Virus record (IMG/VR): IMGVR_UViG_3300005253_000413
Coordinates: 1 to 30,067 of that record
DNA length: 30,067 nt
Direction: 5' to 3' (one strand)
From: a virus
A program made the translations under genes and the position numbers. Under the pieces are notes generated by a model that saw only the letters and a program-made list of their open reading frames with translations, was not told where the DNA came from and made no database searches. Below are positions 16,585-23,129 of this stretch, one piece after another (the stretch's first letter is position 1; every line of letters begins with the position of its first letter).

Positions 16585-16770
16585 CTACGCGGAGAAACAG
16601 GAAGGGGACCCGCGCGGCCAGGGGCGAATGCTAGCCAGGTCGGACCCGGGAGGCATGGGCCGACGCATTGGGTTAGCTAAGGCCCGCGGGTCCCCGTCCC
16701 TTTGCACCGCCGGCGCGCATGACGCCAGGGCCAGGAGGAGCAGAGCGGCGGCCGCCTTCGGGCCGCTCAC
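16585..16770 (-). CDS. Small lipoprotein
   Basis: 61 residues from GTG 16770 (GTGA overlap with the gene before). A signal peptide of residues 1-17 (MSGPKAAAALLLLALAS) leads to lipobox LASC with Cys 18. The mature part is short and proline/arginine-rich (NPMRRPMPPG, RPWPRG). A tiny proline-rich lipoprotein overlapping another small gene recalls outer spanins, but the partner below has no membrane segment, so the lysis role is only a guess. It implies a host that processes lipoproteins. Confidence 0.6.
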   Translation of the reverse strand: MSGPKAAAALLLLALASCAPAVQRDGDPRALANPMRRPMPPGSDLASIRPWPRGSPSCFSA

Positions 16771-16926
16771 AGCGCCCGGAGCCTCTCGAGCGTTCCCTCG
16801 AGGGCGTCGATTGTCTGCTCGACCAGCTTCGGCCGTTGCGACGAGACCACGCCCTTGGTGCGCATGACCCTTCCGACGGGCCGCGGCCAGCTCGGCGGCC
16901 ACCTTGGTGAGCTCGGACAGCTTCAC
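16767..16926 (-). CDS. Small helical protein (one-base frameshift near 16867)
   Basis: The gene starts at GTG 16926 (GTGA overlap with the previous gene), reading MKLSELTKVAAELAAARRK. The literal frame then turns into Arg/Gly shadow and runs on into the lipoprotein frame. Removing one base of the CCC at 16868-16870 (GGG on the coding strand) gives VMRTKGVVSSQRPKLVEQTI then DALEGTLERLRAL, ending exactly in a GTGA overlap with the lipoprotein start. The repaired product is 52 residues, a charged helix. Alternatively, the second half starts on its own at ATG 16865. Function unknown. Confidence 0.55.
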
Positions 16927-17219
16927 CGGCTCGGCGCCGATCGCGTGGGTCCGCCGGTCACCTCTTCGGCGACCTCTTGGGCCACGGTGCCAGGGACCTC
17001 GGAGAGGCGCCCCTCGTCAAACCACTGTTCGTCCACCGGTTTCCCATCCTTGTGCTCTCCGGATAGGACCGCGATCGAGACGCAGCCCCAAAGCCACTCG
17101 GACCGCGCGACGGCCGTGCCCGTGAAACCCGTTATTCCCTCCTTCACCATCATGCCGAGCTCGATCGGGTTGCCTAAATCGAGGTCGGTCAACGCTGCTT
17201 CTTCTTGTCGGCTCGTCAT
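16923..17219 (-). CDS. Conserved phage protein (SH3-like, WFDE motif)
   Basis: 98 residues from ATG 17219, ATGA overlap with the ParB-like gene. The core MVKEGITGFTGTAVARSEWL and DGKPVDEQWFDEGRLSEV is a pattern I associate with a small phage family of the form D-x-VTGFxG-x-A...WFDE-x-RL. It is probably a small beta-barrel; its role is unknown. The family is often found near replication or packaging genes. The C-terminal 20 residues are helical and variable. Confidence 0.7.
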   Translation of the reverse strand: MTSRQEEAALTDLDLGNPIELGMMVKEGITGFTGTAVARSEWLWGCVSIAVLSGEHKDGKPVDEQWFDEGRLSEVPGTVAQEVAEEVTGGPTRSAPSR

Positions 17220-17582
17220 TGCTTACCGCCTTTTGTCCCGGCGGCCGGCGTGGCCGCCTTCTTGGTGGTGGCCTTCTTGGCCTTCAGCTTCTTGGTCCAT
17301 GCCGGTGGCTCCGGGTTGTCCTCGAGCGCCTGCTGCGTCCAGAGTGACGCGCGCCGGGCCACCCATTTGGGGTGGCGGCCGACCTGGGCGCCGACGGTCT
17401 CGAAGGTCCAGCCGGCCCGCTCGAGCAGCAGGGCAACGGCGTGGCCCTCCTCGATCACGCTCAGGTCTTCGCGCTGTAGATTCTCGGTGACGCAGATCTC
17501 CGCGGCCACCTCGTCGTCGGCGGGTCTGCCACGGTGACGGATCGAGCTCCTCGATCGCGATGTACTGGATTTGTTGGCTCAT
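17216..17582 (-). CDS. ParB-like protein lacking the core of its N-terminal domain (frameshift near 17535)
   Basis: ATG 17582 has a strong AAGGAGG site and starts MSQQIQYIAIEELDPSPWQT, the first strand and N-P-x-Q-x-R-like motif of ParB/Srx-type domains. One base must be removed in the CCGCC stretch near 17535; the frame then continues DDEVAAEICVTENLQREDLS VIEEGHAVALLLERAGW and GAQVGRHPKWVARRASL. This is the ParB ENLQRE-L-x-x-IEE motif followed by its helix-turn-helix. The roughly 55 residues that normally lie between (the phosphate-binding GERR region) are missing. It ends in a Lys-rich tail (KKATTKKAATPAAGTK). The repaired product is about 121 residues. It may still bind DNA but should lack CTPase or nuclease activity. 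Confidence 0.6.
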
Positions 17583-17784
17583 GCTGTCGCCTCCTTCTCC
17601 TGGGCTGGTTGGCCAGCCCGTGCAGATAGCCGGCATAACCGGCGATGAAAATCAGCCGCCAAAAGGGTAACCCGGGCGCCGGGTCGTTCCACAGCTCGGT
17701 ATAGACCCAGCTGGCGAGGTAGATCCCGAGGGCCCAGGACGCCAGGCCCCACAGCACCGCGCCGACGGTCCGCCTGGCGCTCAT
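17579..17784 (-). CDS. Two-span membrane protein (frameshift near 17603)
   Basis: ATG 17784 (ATGA overlap) starts MSARRTVGAVLWGLASWALG. Two hydrophobic segments are visible, about residues 8-26 (AVLWGLASWALGIYLASWV) and 39-54 (LPFWRLIFIAGYAGYL). The literal frame then becomes Arg-rich and runs to 17461 inside the ParB-like gene. Adding one base to the GGG at 17602-17604 ends the protein as NQPQEKEATA with a TGA that overlaps the ParB-like start as ATGA. The repaired length is about 68 residues. Two spans with a charged tail would suit a holin, but nothing confirms it. Confidence 0.55.
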
Positions 17785-17984
17785 GACCACCACCACCAGG
17801 CCGCGATCGCCCAGAAGACGAGACACGCCAGCACGCCGACGGCGATGCCCAGGCCCGCGTTGCCCTGGTGCTCCTCGGGCGTCGGCGCCGCGGTGCCGCA
17901 GGTGTGGCAGTCGTCGGCCGAGCCCAGGTGGAGGACGTTGGGATCCCAGCGGGACGGATGGAGCTCGGCGCGGTCGTTGTCCAT
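17781..17984 (-). CDS. Small membrane protein with Cys pair
   Basis: 67 residues from ATG 17984, sharing TGATG with the previous stop. The N-terminal half is soluble with ADDCHTCGTAAP, a C-x-x-C pair that may bind a metal; residues 45-66 form a membrane span rich in Trp at the end (VGVLACLVFWAIAAWWWWS). Function unknown. With the following two-span protein it makes a small membrane-protein pair. Confidence 0.65.
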   Translation of the reverse strand: MDNDRAELHPSRWDPNVLHLGSADDCHTCGTAAPTPEEHQGNAGLGIAVGVLACLVFWAIAAWWWWS

Positions 17985-18337
17985 CAGCCGACCGGCCAGC
18001 GCGGCGGCTCCGGGGGGCCCGGTCCGCCGTAAGGTGGGACGCCGACCAGGAGCGGCCCCAGGTCGAAGGGCAAAACGTGGGTGATTTTGATCCGGTCGGC
18101 CTCGTCCTTGTAACCGTAGGAGTGCTTATCGAAGGTCATAGCCTGCCGCGGGACCGTGCTCACCTCGTGGATCCAGTCGGCTGCCGGGGCCATGGACTTG
18201 CTGATGCTCACGGCGCGGAGGCTGACGAGCTGGGTGCAGCAGGGACAGCGGACGCCGTTCGGCCGGGTCCTCTCGAGGATCATGCGCTCGGCTGCTTCGC
18301 TCACCGTCTCCTCGAAGGGGAGCATTGGGGCGGTCAT
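17984..18337 (-). CDS. Putative zinc-ribbon protein
   Basis: 117 residues from ATG 18337, ATGA overlap with the long winged-helix gene. It has an N-terminal helix (EETVSEAAERMILERTRPNG), a CPCC motif in GVRCPCCTQLVSLRAVSISK, and a middle HEVSTVPRQAMTFDKHSYGY. A CPxC followed by QLV-x-L and a basic helix resembles a phage family of unknown function with a metal-binding N-terminus. The C-terminus is proline-rich (PPYGGPGPPEPP). Role unknown. Confidence 0.6.
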   Translation of the reverse strand: MTAPMLPFEETVSEAAERMILERTRPNGVRCPCCTQLVSLRAVSISKSMAPAADWIHEVSTVPRQAMTFDKHSYGYKDEADRIKITHVLPFDLGPLLVGVPPYGGPGPPEPPRWPVG

Positions 18338-19860
18338 GATCGCGGCTCCTGGCGCAACTGGTCCGACGCGAGGTCCAGCTCCTCGTTGCGGAGCCTCTCA
18401 CACAGCACCGCGGCCGCCTCGAGGATCCCGAGATCCCGACGGGCCTCCTCGGCCCGGGCCCGCAGATTCTTGGCCGCGACCTCGAAGCCGATCGCCGGGC
18501 CGATCAGCTCAGCCTCGGAGGGGCCGCGGTCCTTCACCGTCGAGCCGTCGAGGTGGCACTCGAGGACGAGCTGCTCGAGGGGGACTCCGGCGTCGAGGTG
18601 CGCCTGGATCTCCGCCTCGAGCTCGAGGGCCTCGGCGCGGCTCCACGCCCGGACGGTGCGGCGATCGTGATCGGTGAGCTGCTGGCTGAGCGGGACGCCG
18701 GCGAGCTCCTCCGGGTCGTCGGTCGGCCGCGGCAGCCGGACGCCGTCGGCGTGCTCCTCGGTGCCCTCCGCCTCGAGGTGGGCGAGGGTGTCCCCGCGCT
18801 GGGCGTATTGATCGAGTAGGTCGCCGAGCTCCGGCTCCCCCGGGGTCGCTGGATTTGCGCCGGTCTCGAGCGCGATCGCCAGCTCCTCGGGGAGCTCGAC
18901 GGGCCCGGCCGCGGCGAGCTCCGCGCGAGCGCGGCACCCGTGGGGATCGTCGACGTATCTTTGCTCGGCCTCTTCGCGCGCGATCGCGCGGCGCAGCTCC
19001 GCTTCCGACTCGACCCCGGCGGCCTCGACCTCGAGCTCCGGATCCGGGGGTCCTACGGTATCGGGCGCCTCGAGATCGGCCGCCTCGGTCGCTCCTGGGG
19101 CCTCCTTTTGGGCCTTTTCGGCCTCCTGGGCCCGGATCCCCGCAGCGAGGACCTCCGCGGCGTCGGTGTAGCCCTCGGGGAGCGCGTCCTCTGGCGGTCG
19201 TTTGGTGAGCCCGTCCACGTCGACGTGCGAATAAGCGCCGGCGGGGATCTCGAGCTCCTCCGCGCGGTCGAGCTCCTCGTCGGCGACGCCGAGGTCCTGG
19301 TCCGGGTGGATCCCCGCGGCCCGCATCGCCGGCTCGCAAGCGTGGTTAACCCCAGGGCCGCCGGTCGGCCAGTCCAGACCGCAGTCCGGGCAGACGTACG
19401 CCGGCCCGGTGACGTCTTCCTGCAGGGTGCGATAGAAGCGGTAGGGGTCGCCCCGCTTCCCCTCGCCCTCGCGGCTCACCTGGCCGCTGCGCAGCATCAG
19501 CTTGAGCTCGGCGGTGACGGTGTTGGGCCGCGCCTTGATCTTGCTGCCGATCTCGAGCGTGGTCAGGCCTGGCCGCCCGTCGCGAAGCAGGCGGGGGAGC
19601 ACCTCGAGGATCCGGTCCGCCAGTGGTCGATTGTCATGCTCGGTCATGGTCTCGTCCTCCTCGTTTTTGCGGCGGTAGCGGGTGACGCCGGCGCCGTCGG
19701 TCTCGATCTTGACGACGGTCCCCAGGCTGACCAGCGCGTCCAGGTGTTGCCGCACGATGTAGTGGGACACGTCGGCGCTGCAGGCCAGGCTGTTCACGCT
19801 GACGGCGTGGTCCCCGGCCTCCACCAGGAGCTCGAGCAGCTGCGCCCGGACGCCGTTCAT
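18334..19860 (-). CDS. Large acidic protein with two winged-helix domains
   Basis: 508 residues from ATG 19860 (ATGA overlap). Residues 1-64 form one winged helix (LLVEAGDHAVSVNSLACSAD, VSHYIVRQHLDALVSLGTVV); residues 80-145 form a second (LTTLEIGSKIKARPNTVTAE, LKLMLRSGQVSREGEGKRG). A possible zinc site follows, C157-x-x-C160 and H173-x-C175. The rest is very rich in Glu and Ala with likely helices and disorder (EAEKAQKEAPGATEAADLEA and similar) and ends in a coiled-coil-like region. DNA binding seems likely, as a transcription or replication regulator. An internal ATG 19647 with GAGGAGG upstream could start a shorter form lacking the first domain. A fusion of two ancestral genes is possible. 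Confidence 0.7.
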   Translation of the reverse strand: MNGVRAQLLELLVEAGDHAVSVNSLACSADVSHYIVRQHLDALVSLGTVVKIETDGAGVTRYRRKNEEDETMTEHDNRPLADRILEVLPRLLRDGRPGLTTLEIGSKIKARPNTVTAELKLMLRSGQVSREGEGKRGDPYRFYRTLQEDVTGPAYVCPDCGLDWPTGGPGVNHACEPAMRAAGIHPDQDLGVADEELDRAEELEIPAGAYSHVDVDGLTKRPPEDALPEGYTDAAEVLAAGIRAQEAEKAQKEAPGATEAADLEAPDTVGPPDPELEVEAAGVESEAELRRAIAREEAEQRYVDDPHGCRARAELAAAGPVELPEELAIALETGANPATPGEPELGDLLDQYAQRGDTLAHLEAEGTEEHADGVRLPRPTDDPEELAGVPLSQQLTDHDRRTVRAWSRAEALELEAEIQAHLDAGVPLEQLVLECHLDGSTVKDRGPSEAELIGPAIGFEVAAKNLRARAEEARRDLGILEAAAVLCERLRNEELDLASDQLRQEPRS

Positions 19861-20297
19861 CCGGCCGCCTTCGTCTTGCCGTCCTTCGGGAGCGCGGCCG
19901 CGTGCGCCTTCTGCTCGGCTGTCACCTCCGCGGCCCTGGGGCACGTCGAGAAGTGATTAAGGTGGACCCGGTGGGAGACGCCGTCGGCGTCGATCCCTAC
20001 GATCATCGCCGCGTCCAGCGGGGCGTTGGCGCCGCTGGTCGTCTTCACCCACAACAGCGGGGCACCGCATTTCTTACATAGCCCACCGCCAGCAGCTCGG
20101 CCGGGGTTGAAGTAGTCCGACGCCAGGCGGACGAGCTCCTCGAAGGCCTCGACGTCGGTCTCGATCAGAACGTGGGTATGCTTGCGACCGCTAGCGCCGA
20201 GGAGCTCCTCAGCCTCGGGGCCTGGGGGGATCGCAACGGTGTGTTGTTTATGGTCGGCCGCGACCTTGCGCGCGGCCTTCAGGATCTTGTCGATCAT
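19857..20297 (-). CDS. Zinc-ribbon phage protein
   Basis: 146 residues from ATG 20297 with a perfect AAGGAGG site that is part of a 13-base inverted repeat (see the regulatory entry). It contains a helical N-terminus and a zinc ribbon: GGGLCKKCGAPLLWVKTTSG, PLDAAMIV, then HLNHFSTCPRAAEVTAEQKA. The pattern C-x-x-C-x-x-P-x-x-W-x-x-T-x-x-G...PLDA...HFxTCP is one I know from small phage and bacterial proteins of unknown function. ATGA overlap with the winged-helix gene. Confidence 0.7.
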   Translation of the reverse strand: MIDKILKAARKVAADHKQHTVAIPPGPEAEELLGASGRKHTHVLIETDVEAFEELVRLASDYFNPGRAAGGGLCKKCGAPLLWVKTTSGANAPLDAAMIVGIDADGVSHRVHLNHFSTCPRAAEVTAEQKAHAAALPKDGKTKAAG

Positions 20298-20301
20298 GAT
20301 T

Positions 20302-20393
20302 TAGCCTCCTTCTCATACGTGGCCGGGGGGCGTCGAGACAGCCGGAGAAGGAGGCTAGGCCAACACCCGACAGCGCTCGAGGCGCCCCCACGT
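20302..20393 (-). promoter_or_regulatory. Interlocked inverted repeats around a ribosome site
   Basis: Two inverted repeats interleave. Arms 20302-20314 and 20345-20357 are perfect 13-base complements (TAGCCTCCTTCTC). Arms 20317-20337 and 20376-20393 pair over about 16 bases with small bulges. In the minus-strand RNA the order is arm 1 (20393-20376), arm 2 (20357-20345), arm 3 (20337-20317), arm 4 (20314-20302), and 1 pairs with 3 and 2 with 4. Arm 4 contains the AAGGAGG of the gene starting at 20297. If folded, the ribosome site would be hidden and the whole could form a pseudoknot. Translational control of the downstream operon is a reasonable inference. Confidence 0.6.
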
Positions 20394-20418
20394 CCACAAG
20401 GGATTGCAGCGTATCAGA

Positions 20419-20787
20419 TCAGTGGGCGACCGCCTCGCCGGTCTCGCCGGTCTCGTCGTCCGCGAAGGCCTGCTCCGATGGGAGCAGCTCGGAGATCAGC
20501 GACAGCTGGGCGCTATCGCCCTCGCCGGTGAGCCGTGCCCTGATGATGACCACCTCATCGCCGTAGTCCGGCTTCGCCTTGATGATCACCTCGGGGTCCT
20601 TGGTCGCCTCGGTACGGCCCGCCGGCCGGACGCTGATATTGATCGCCAGGCTGCTGGCCTTGTCGACCTCGCAGACCCGCGCGATCACCGAGGGCAGGTA
20701 GTCGACGATCAGGTCCGCGGCCCGTTTCGCCACCGCGGCGGTCGACGTCTTCGTGTTGCGGGTGAGGTACTGCACCCTGGCGGTCAC
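20419..20787 (-). CDS. Unknown phage early protein
   Basis: 122 residues from GTG 20787 (GTGA overlap). Begins MTARVQYLTRNTKTSTAAVA, with KRAADLIVDYLPSVIARVCE, then strands (SSLAINISVRPAG, PEVIIKAKPDYGDEVVIIRA) and an acidic C-terminus (DDETGETGEAVAH). It looks like a small alpha-beta protein. No family recognised. It is the last gene before the 121-base gap that contains the interlocked repeats. Confidence 0.6.
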   Translation of the reverse strand: MTARVQYLTRNTKTSTAAVAKRAADLIVDYLPSVIARVCEVDKASSLAINISVRPAGRTEATKDPEVIIKAKPDYGDEVVIIRARLTGEGDSAQLSLISELLPSEQAFADDETGETGEAVAH

Positions 20788-21113
20788 TTCTTGGCCTCCT
20801 TCTCCGGTTTGTCCTCGGGCGTCGGGTCAAAGTAGCGCGTCCCAGACGGTCGGCCCTGGGCGTCCTGGGTGTGGAGCTCGACGGTCCGGCCGAAATCGTC
20901 CGCGAGTTTCTGCGCGGCGGTCGCTGCCAGGCGCGCGGCCATCGTCTTGCTAACGTCGGTCCCTAGCTCGACAGGTCGCCCTCCGTCGTGTGGCTGGTGC
21001 ATGACCCGCCAGCTGACCCGCTCGAGGCGGACGATCAGCGGCCTCGCCTTGGCCGGTTCGGTGCCGGCGCCCCGAGTCGTGGCCCGGTCTTGGTGCTCTG
21101 CTGTGTCTCGCAT
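20784..21113 (-). CDS. Unknown phage early protein
   Basis: 109 residues from ATG 21113, chosen for its GAGGAGGAG ribosome site; the frame is open to 21176 but without a good site. Reads PLIVRLERVSWRVMHQPHDG, then SKTMAARLAATAAQKLADDF and GTRYFDPTPEDKPEKEAKK. Probably a small protein with a strand-helix core and a basic/acidic tail. Function unknown. Confidence 0.6.
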   Translation of the reverse strand: MRDTAEHQDRATTRGAGTEPAKARPLIVRLERVSWRVMHQPHDGGRPVELGTDVSKTMAARLAATAAQKLADDFGRTVELHTQDAQGRPSGTRYFDPTPEDKPEKEAKK

Positions 21114-21198
21114 GTTGTCTCCTCCTCTAGTGCCGGCGGGATCGCCGACGGTCTCAGGGCGCCGTCTGCGCCCCACGGTACTGGCCTGGGGCCAGCTG

Positions 21199-21744
21199 TC
21201 AACTATCGGGGAGCTCGAGGAACTCCGGGGGGACTTCGGTCACGCCCTTGTCGTGCCACACGAGGCCGGCCGGCGAGCTCCCGCCGAGCTCGAAGCGGCG
21301 GACCGCCTGGGCGCCGGCGTGGCGGCCGGTGATCCAGCCCCAGACCTCGACGGGGTGGCCGGAGCTGATCAGCGCGAAGGCTCGAGCTCGCAGGGTGGGT
21401 GAGTCAAGTATCTTTTTCTTGCGCGCGGCCTGGTTGCTCGAGCTCGTCGCCTGGACCATCAGGAAGCTGGCGACGTCGCGCGGGTCGCCGACGTGGTCGG
21501 CCATCCTGCTGCGGCAGTTTCGACAAACGTCGGCCAGCGCGTCCATGGGCTGAAAGTGAGCGCACGCGCCGCCGGTGGTGCCGCCGAGGATCGGGGCGAA
21601 GCCCTGGACGTCGACGAAGCCGTACAGGTCGAAGGACCGGCGCCTGATCCGGGTCGAGGTCTTGGCCGCGATCAGGCCCATGCCGTTGATCATGTACCGG
21701 ACGGTCTTGGTCTCGGGGGTCAGCTTGCGCGGTGCTCGGGCCAT
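21199..21744 (-). CDS. Putative PD-(D/E)XK (QxT-type) nuclease with zinc insertion
   Basis: 181 residues from ATG 21744 with GGAGGAGG upstream. Motifs suggest the small QxT branch of PD-(D/E)XK nucleases: RRRSFDLYGFVDVQGFAP with Asp 39 and Asp 45, then FLMVQATSSSNQAARKKKIL (Q98-A-T100), and SSGHPVEVWGWITGR near the end. Between the two halves lies an unusual insert with C61, H63, C74 and C77 (CAHFQP ... CRNC) that may hold zinc. Phages use such enzymes to process branched DNA or as homing-type nucleases. The family call is by motif order only. Confidence 0.55.
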   Translation of the reverse strand: MARAPRKLTPETKTVRYMINGMGLIAAKTSTRIRRRSFDLYGFVDVQGFAPILGGTTGGACAHFQPMDALADVCRNCRSRMADHVGDPRDVASFLMVQATSSSNQAARKKKILDSPTLRARAFALISSGHPVEVWGWITGRHAGAQAVRRFELGGSSPAGLVWHDKGVTEVPPEFLELPDS

Positions 21745-22190
21745 GGGTGCCTCCTCCTTCTACTGCTGCTAGATCAGATCAGGGTGTCCGGGGTAGTAGT
21801 CGTAGTAGGGGCTGTGGAAACGTGGAAACCGGCGGCCGTCCATAGAGGTCCGCCGTGGAAAAGCTGTGTAGGAATTATGGACACGTAGGCCCCAGGTGTC
21901 CGATCCGCGGGAGCTCCGCAGCTTTTCAACAGGGGCAATATCAACAGGGCCACGGAGGCCGGCGCGGGGCCTGGCTTTGAGCTGTGGAAAAACTGTGGAT
22001 ATTGAGGACGCCCGGGAGCCGCCGTGAAACGGCGACAAGGCCGGGCGCCCCGTGGCCGCCGGAAGCCGGCGACGAAAAGGAGATCGAGGGGGAAGCAGGG
22101 CAGGAGCCACCGGCGACACGACGGCGCATCTGGTCCGAGACCACCGAACGGCGAGCAGCTCGACCACCCCGCCCCCTCGACGTGCTCATT
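21745..22190. other. Non-coding region with DnaA-box-like repeats, candidate origin
   Basis: About 445 bases without a convincing gene. Between 21811 and 22003 the motif GTGGAAA occurs four times on the plus strand (21814, 21822, 21855, 21984). TGTGGATAT follows at 21994-22002, one mismatch from the DnaA box TGTGGATAA, and TTCAACAGG / ATCAACAGG occur at 21925 and 21940. The region is less GC-rich than its surroundings. It lies between the recombination and regulatory operons, a common place for a phage origin. A minus-strand frame from ATG 22189 to 21941 (82 residues, Ser/Arg-rich) starts one base after the previous gene's stop but has mixed codon use; I do not trust it. Confidence 0.45.
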
Positions 22191-22367
22191 CTACAGCCAC
22201 GCCGTCGCCGAGTCTTCCCTGATCTCCCGGACGGCCTTCTGCAGGTCCTTGAAGCTGCAGACGAAGCGGCGGCCGGAGAGGCAGATAAGCACCGTCCCGA
22301 AGCCGAGGTGACGCTGCTTCAGGAGCTCGACGAGCTCGGCGGCGCGGTCGATCTCCTCGTCGCTCAC
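22191..22367 (-). CDS. Small unknown protein
   Basis: 58 residues from GTG 22367 (GTGA overlap): MSDEEIDRAAELVELLKQRH then LGFGTVLICLSGRRFVCSFK and DLQKAVREIREDSATAWL. A helix, two strands and a helix; the frame is open far upstream but only this part is coherent. Function unknown. It is the last gene of the recombination operon before the candidate origin. Confidence 0.6.
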   Translation of the reverse strand: MSDEEIDRAAELVELLKQRHLGFGTVLICLSGRRFVCSFKDLQKAVREIREDSATAWL

Positions 22368-22603
22368 GGTTGGACCGTCCAGGTCATGGCGAGCCACTCG
22401 AGATAGAAGGGCAAGACGACAGCGCCCAACAGCAGGACGGCGACGATCGCGACAACGAGCACCCAGGTCGGCGGGGCGCCGGCGACGTGCCGCTCCAACA
22501 TCCGTACGTATTTGCGTTTCGCTTCTTCGCTCCCCCAATTGCCCCAACTCCCGCTAGGTCCGCCCAGGTGCTCCGGCGGTGGCGGTGGAACCGGGGCGCC
22601 CAT
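22364..22603 (-). CDS. Small membrane protein
   Basis: 79 residues from ATG 22603, sharing TGATG with the upstream stop. A proline-rich start (MGAPVPPPPPEHLGG), a charged helix (SEEAKRKYVRMLERHVAGA) and one membrane span at residues 46-70 (WVLVVAIVAVLLLGAVVLPF). Function unknown; it sits in the early operon, so an envelope role during infection is possible. Confidence 0.65.
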   Translation of the reverse strand: MGAPVPPPPPEHLGGPSGSWGNWGSEEAKRKYVRMLERHVAGAPPTWVLVVAIVAVLLLGAVVLPFYLEWLAMTWTVQP

Positions 22604-22821
22604 CAGTCTCCCTCTGGGTCGGCCCGGCTCAGGTGTGCACCGATCGAGCCGGCCAGGGCGTCGACCGTCTCCGCCAAGTTGAGGACCGCCAGGATCAGCT
22701 GCTCGTAGAAAAGGGCGTCAGTGATCGCCGGCCCGGCGTTGCCCGTCTTCGCCACCCGCGCCGCGTCGGCGGTGGCGTCCCGAATCCACCCGCGTTCCAG
22801 CTCCCGGTCCTGTCCGATCAT
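22603..22821 (-). CDS. Small helical unknown protein
   Basis: 72 residues from ATG 22821 (ATGA overlap): MIGQDRELERGWIRDATADA, then LFYEQLILAVLNLAETVDAL and an acidic end. Entirely helical by appearance. Function unknown. Confidence 0.6.
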   Translation of the reverse strand: MIGQDRELERGWIRDATADAARVAKTGNAGPAITDALFYEQLILAVLNLAETVDALAGSIGAHLSRADPEGD

Positions 22822-23129
22822 CGCGCCGCCCGTAGAAGCCGATCGATCTCTGCCGCTATGAGCGCGCCCGCCCTCTCAAGATCTCGCACGGGGTCGCTAC
22901 TCGGTTTCCACCAGTCCTCATCGAACGGCCAAACGGATTCGGCCATCGCCCCGTACGTCGTCGTCCAATTGTCGCACTGTGCTTCCGTCGAGGCCACGCG
23001 GAGCGCATAGGCTGCCGCCGCGGCCGCGAGACAGCCGTTGCTGTGCGCGTCGTCATGTTCGGCTGTCCATCGCTCGACTTCTATTTGCCGTTGCCGCTCG
23101 GCGGCAATCCTACGGGAGCCTTCGCTCAT
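22818..23129 (-). CDS. Conserved phage protein of the AAERQRQI...WWKP type
   Basis: 103 residues from ATG 23129 (ATGA overlap). It has the features of a small protein widespread in phages: RIAAERQRQIEVERWTAEHD DAHSNGCLAAAAAAYALR, WPFDEDWWKP and DLERAGALIAAEIDRL. The role is not established in the family. The pattern of E-x-x-RQ-x-x-x-E-x-W-x-x-EHDD and WWKP with a final helix is well kept here, so the gene is intact. Confidence 0.8.
   Translation of the reverse strand: MSEGSRRIAAERQRQIEVERWTAEHDDAHSNGCLAAAAAAYALRVASTEAQCDNWTTTYGAMAESVWPFDEDWWKPSSDPVRDLERAGALIAAEIDRLLRAAR

Noticed and set aside
18940-19956. Plus-strand frame of 338 codons opposite the winged-helix gene
   Set aside because: Leu/Gly/Val-rich mirror of Glu/Ala-rich coding sequence; no independent support.
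21941-22406. Short frames on both strands across the candidate origin (82 residues minus, 140 residues plus)
   Set aside because: Ser/Arg/Pro-rich with mixed third-position use and no recognisable motifs. The minus frame has good position but poor composition, so it is only mentioned under the origin region.
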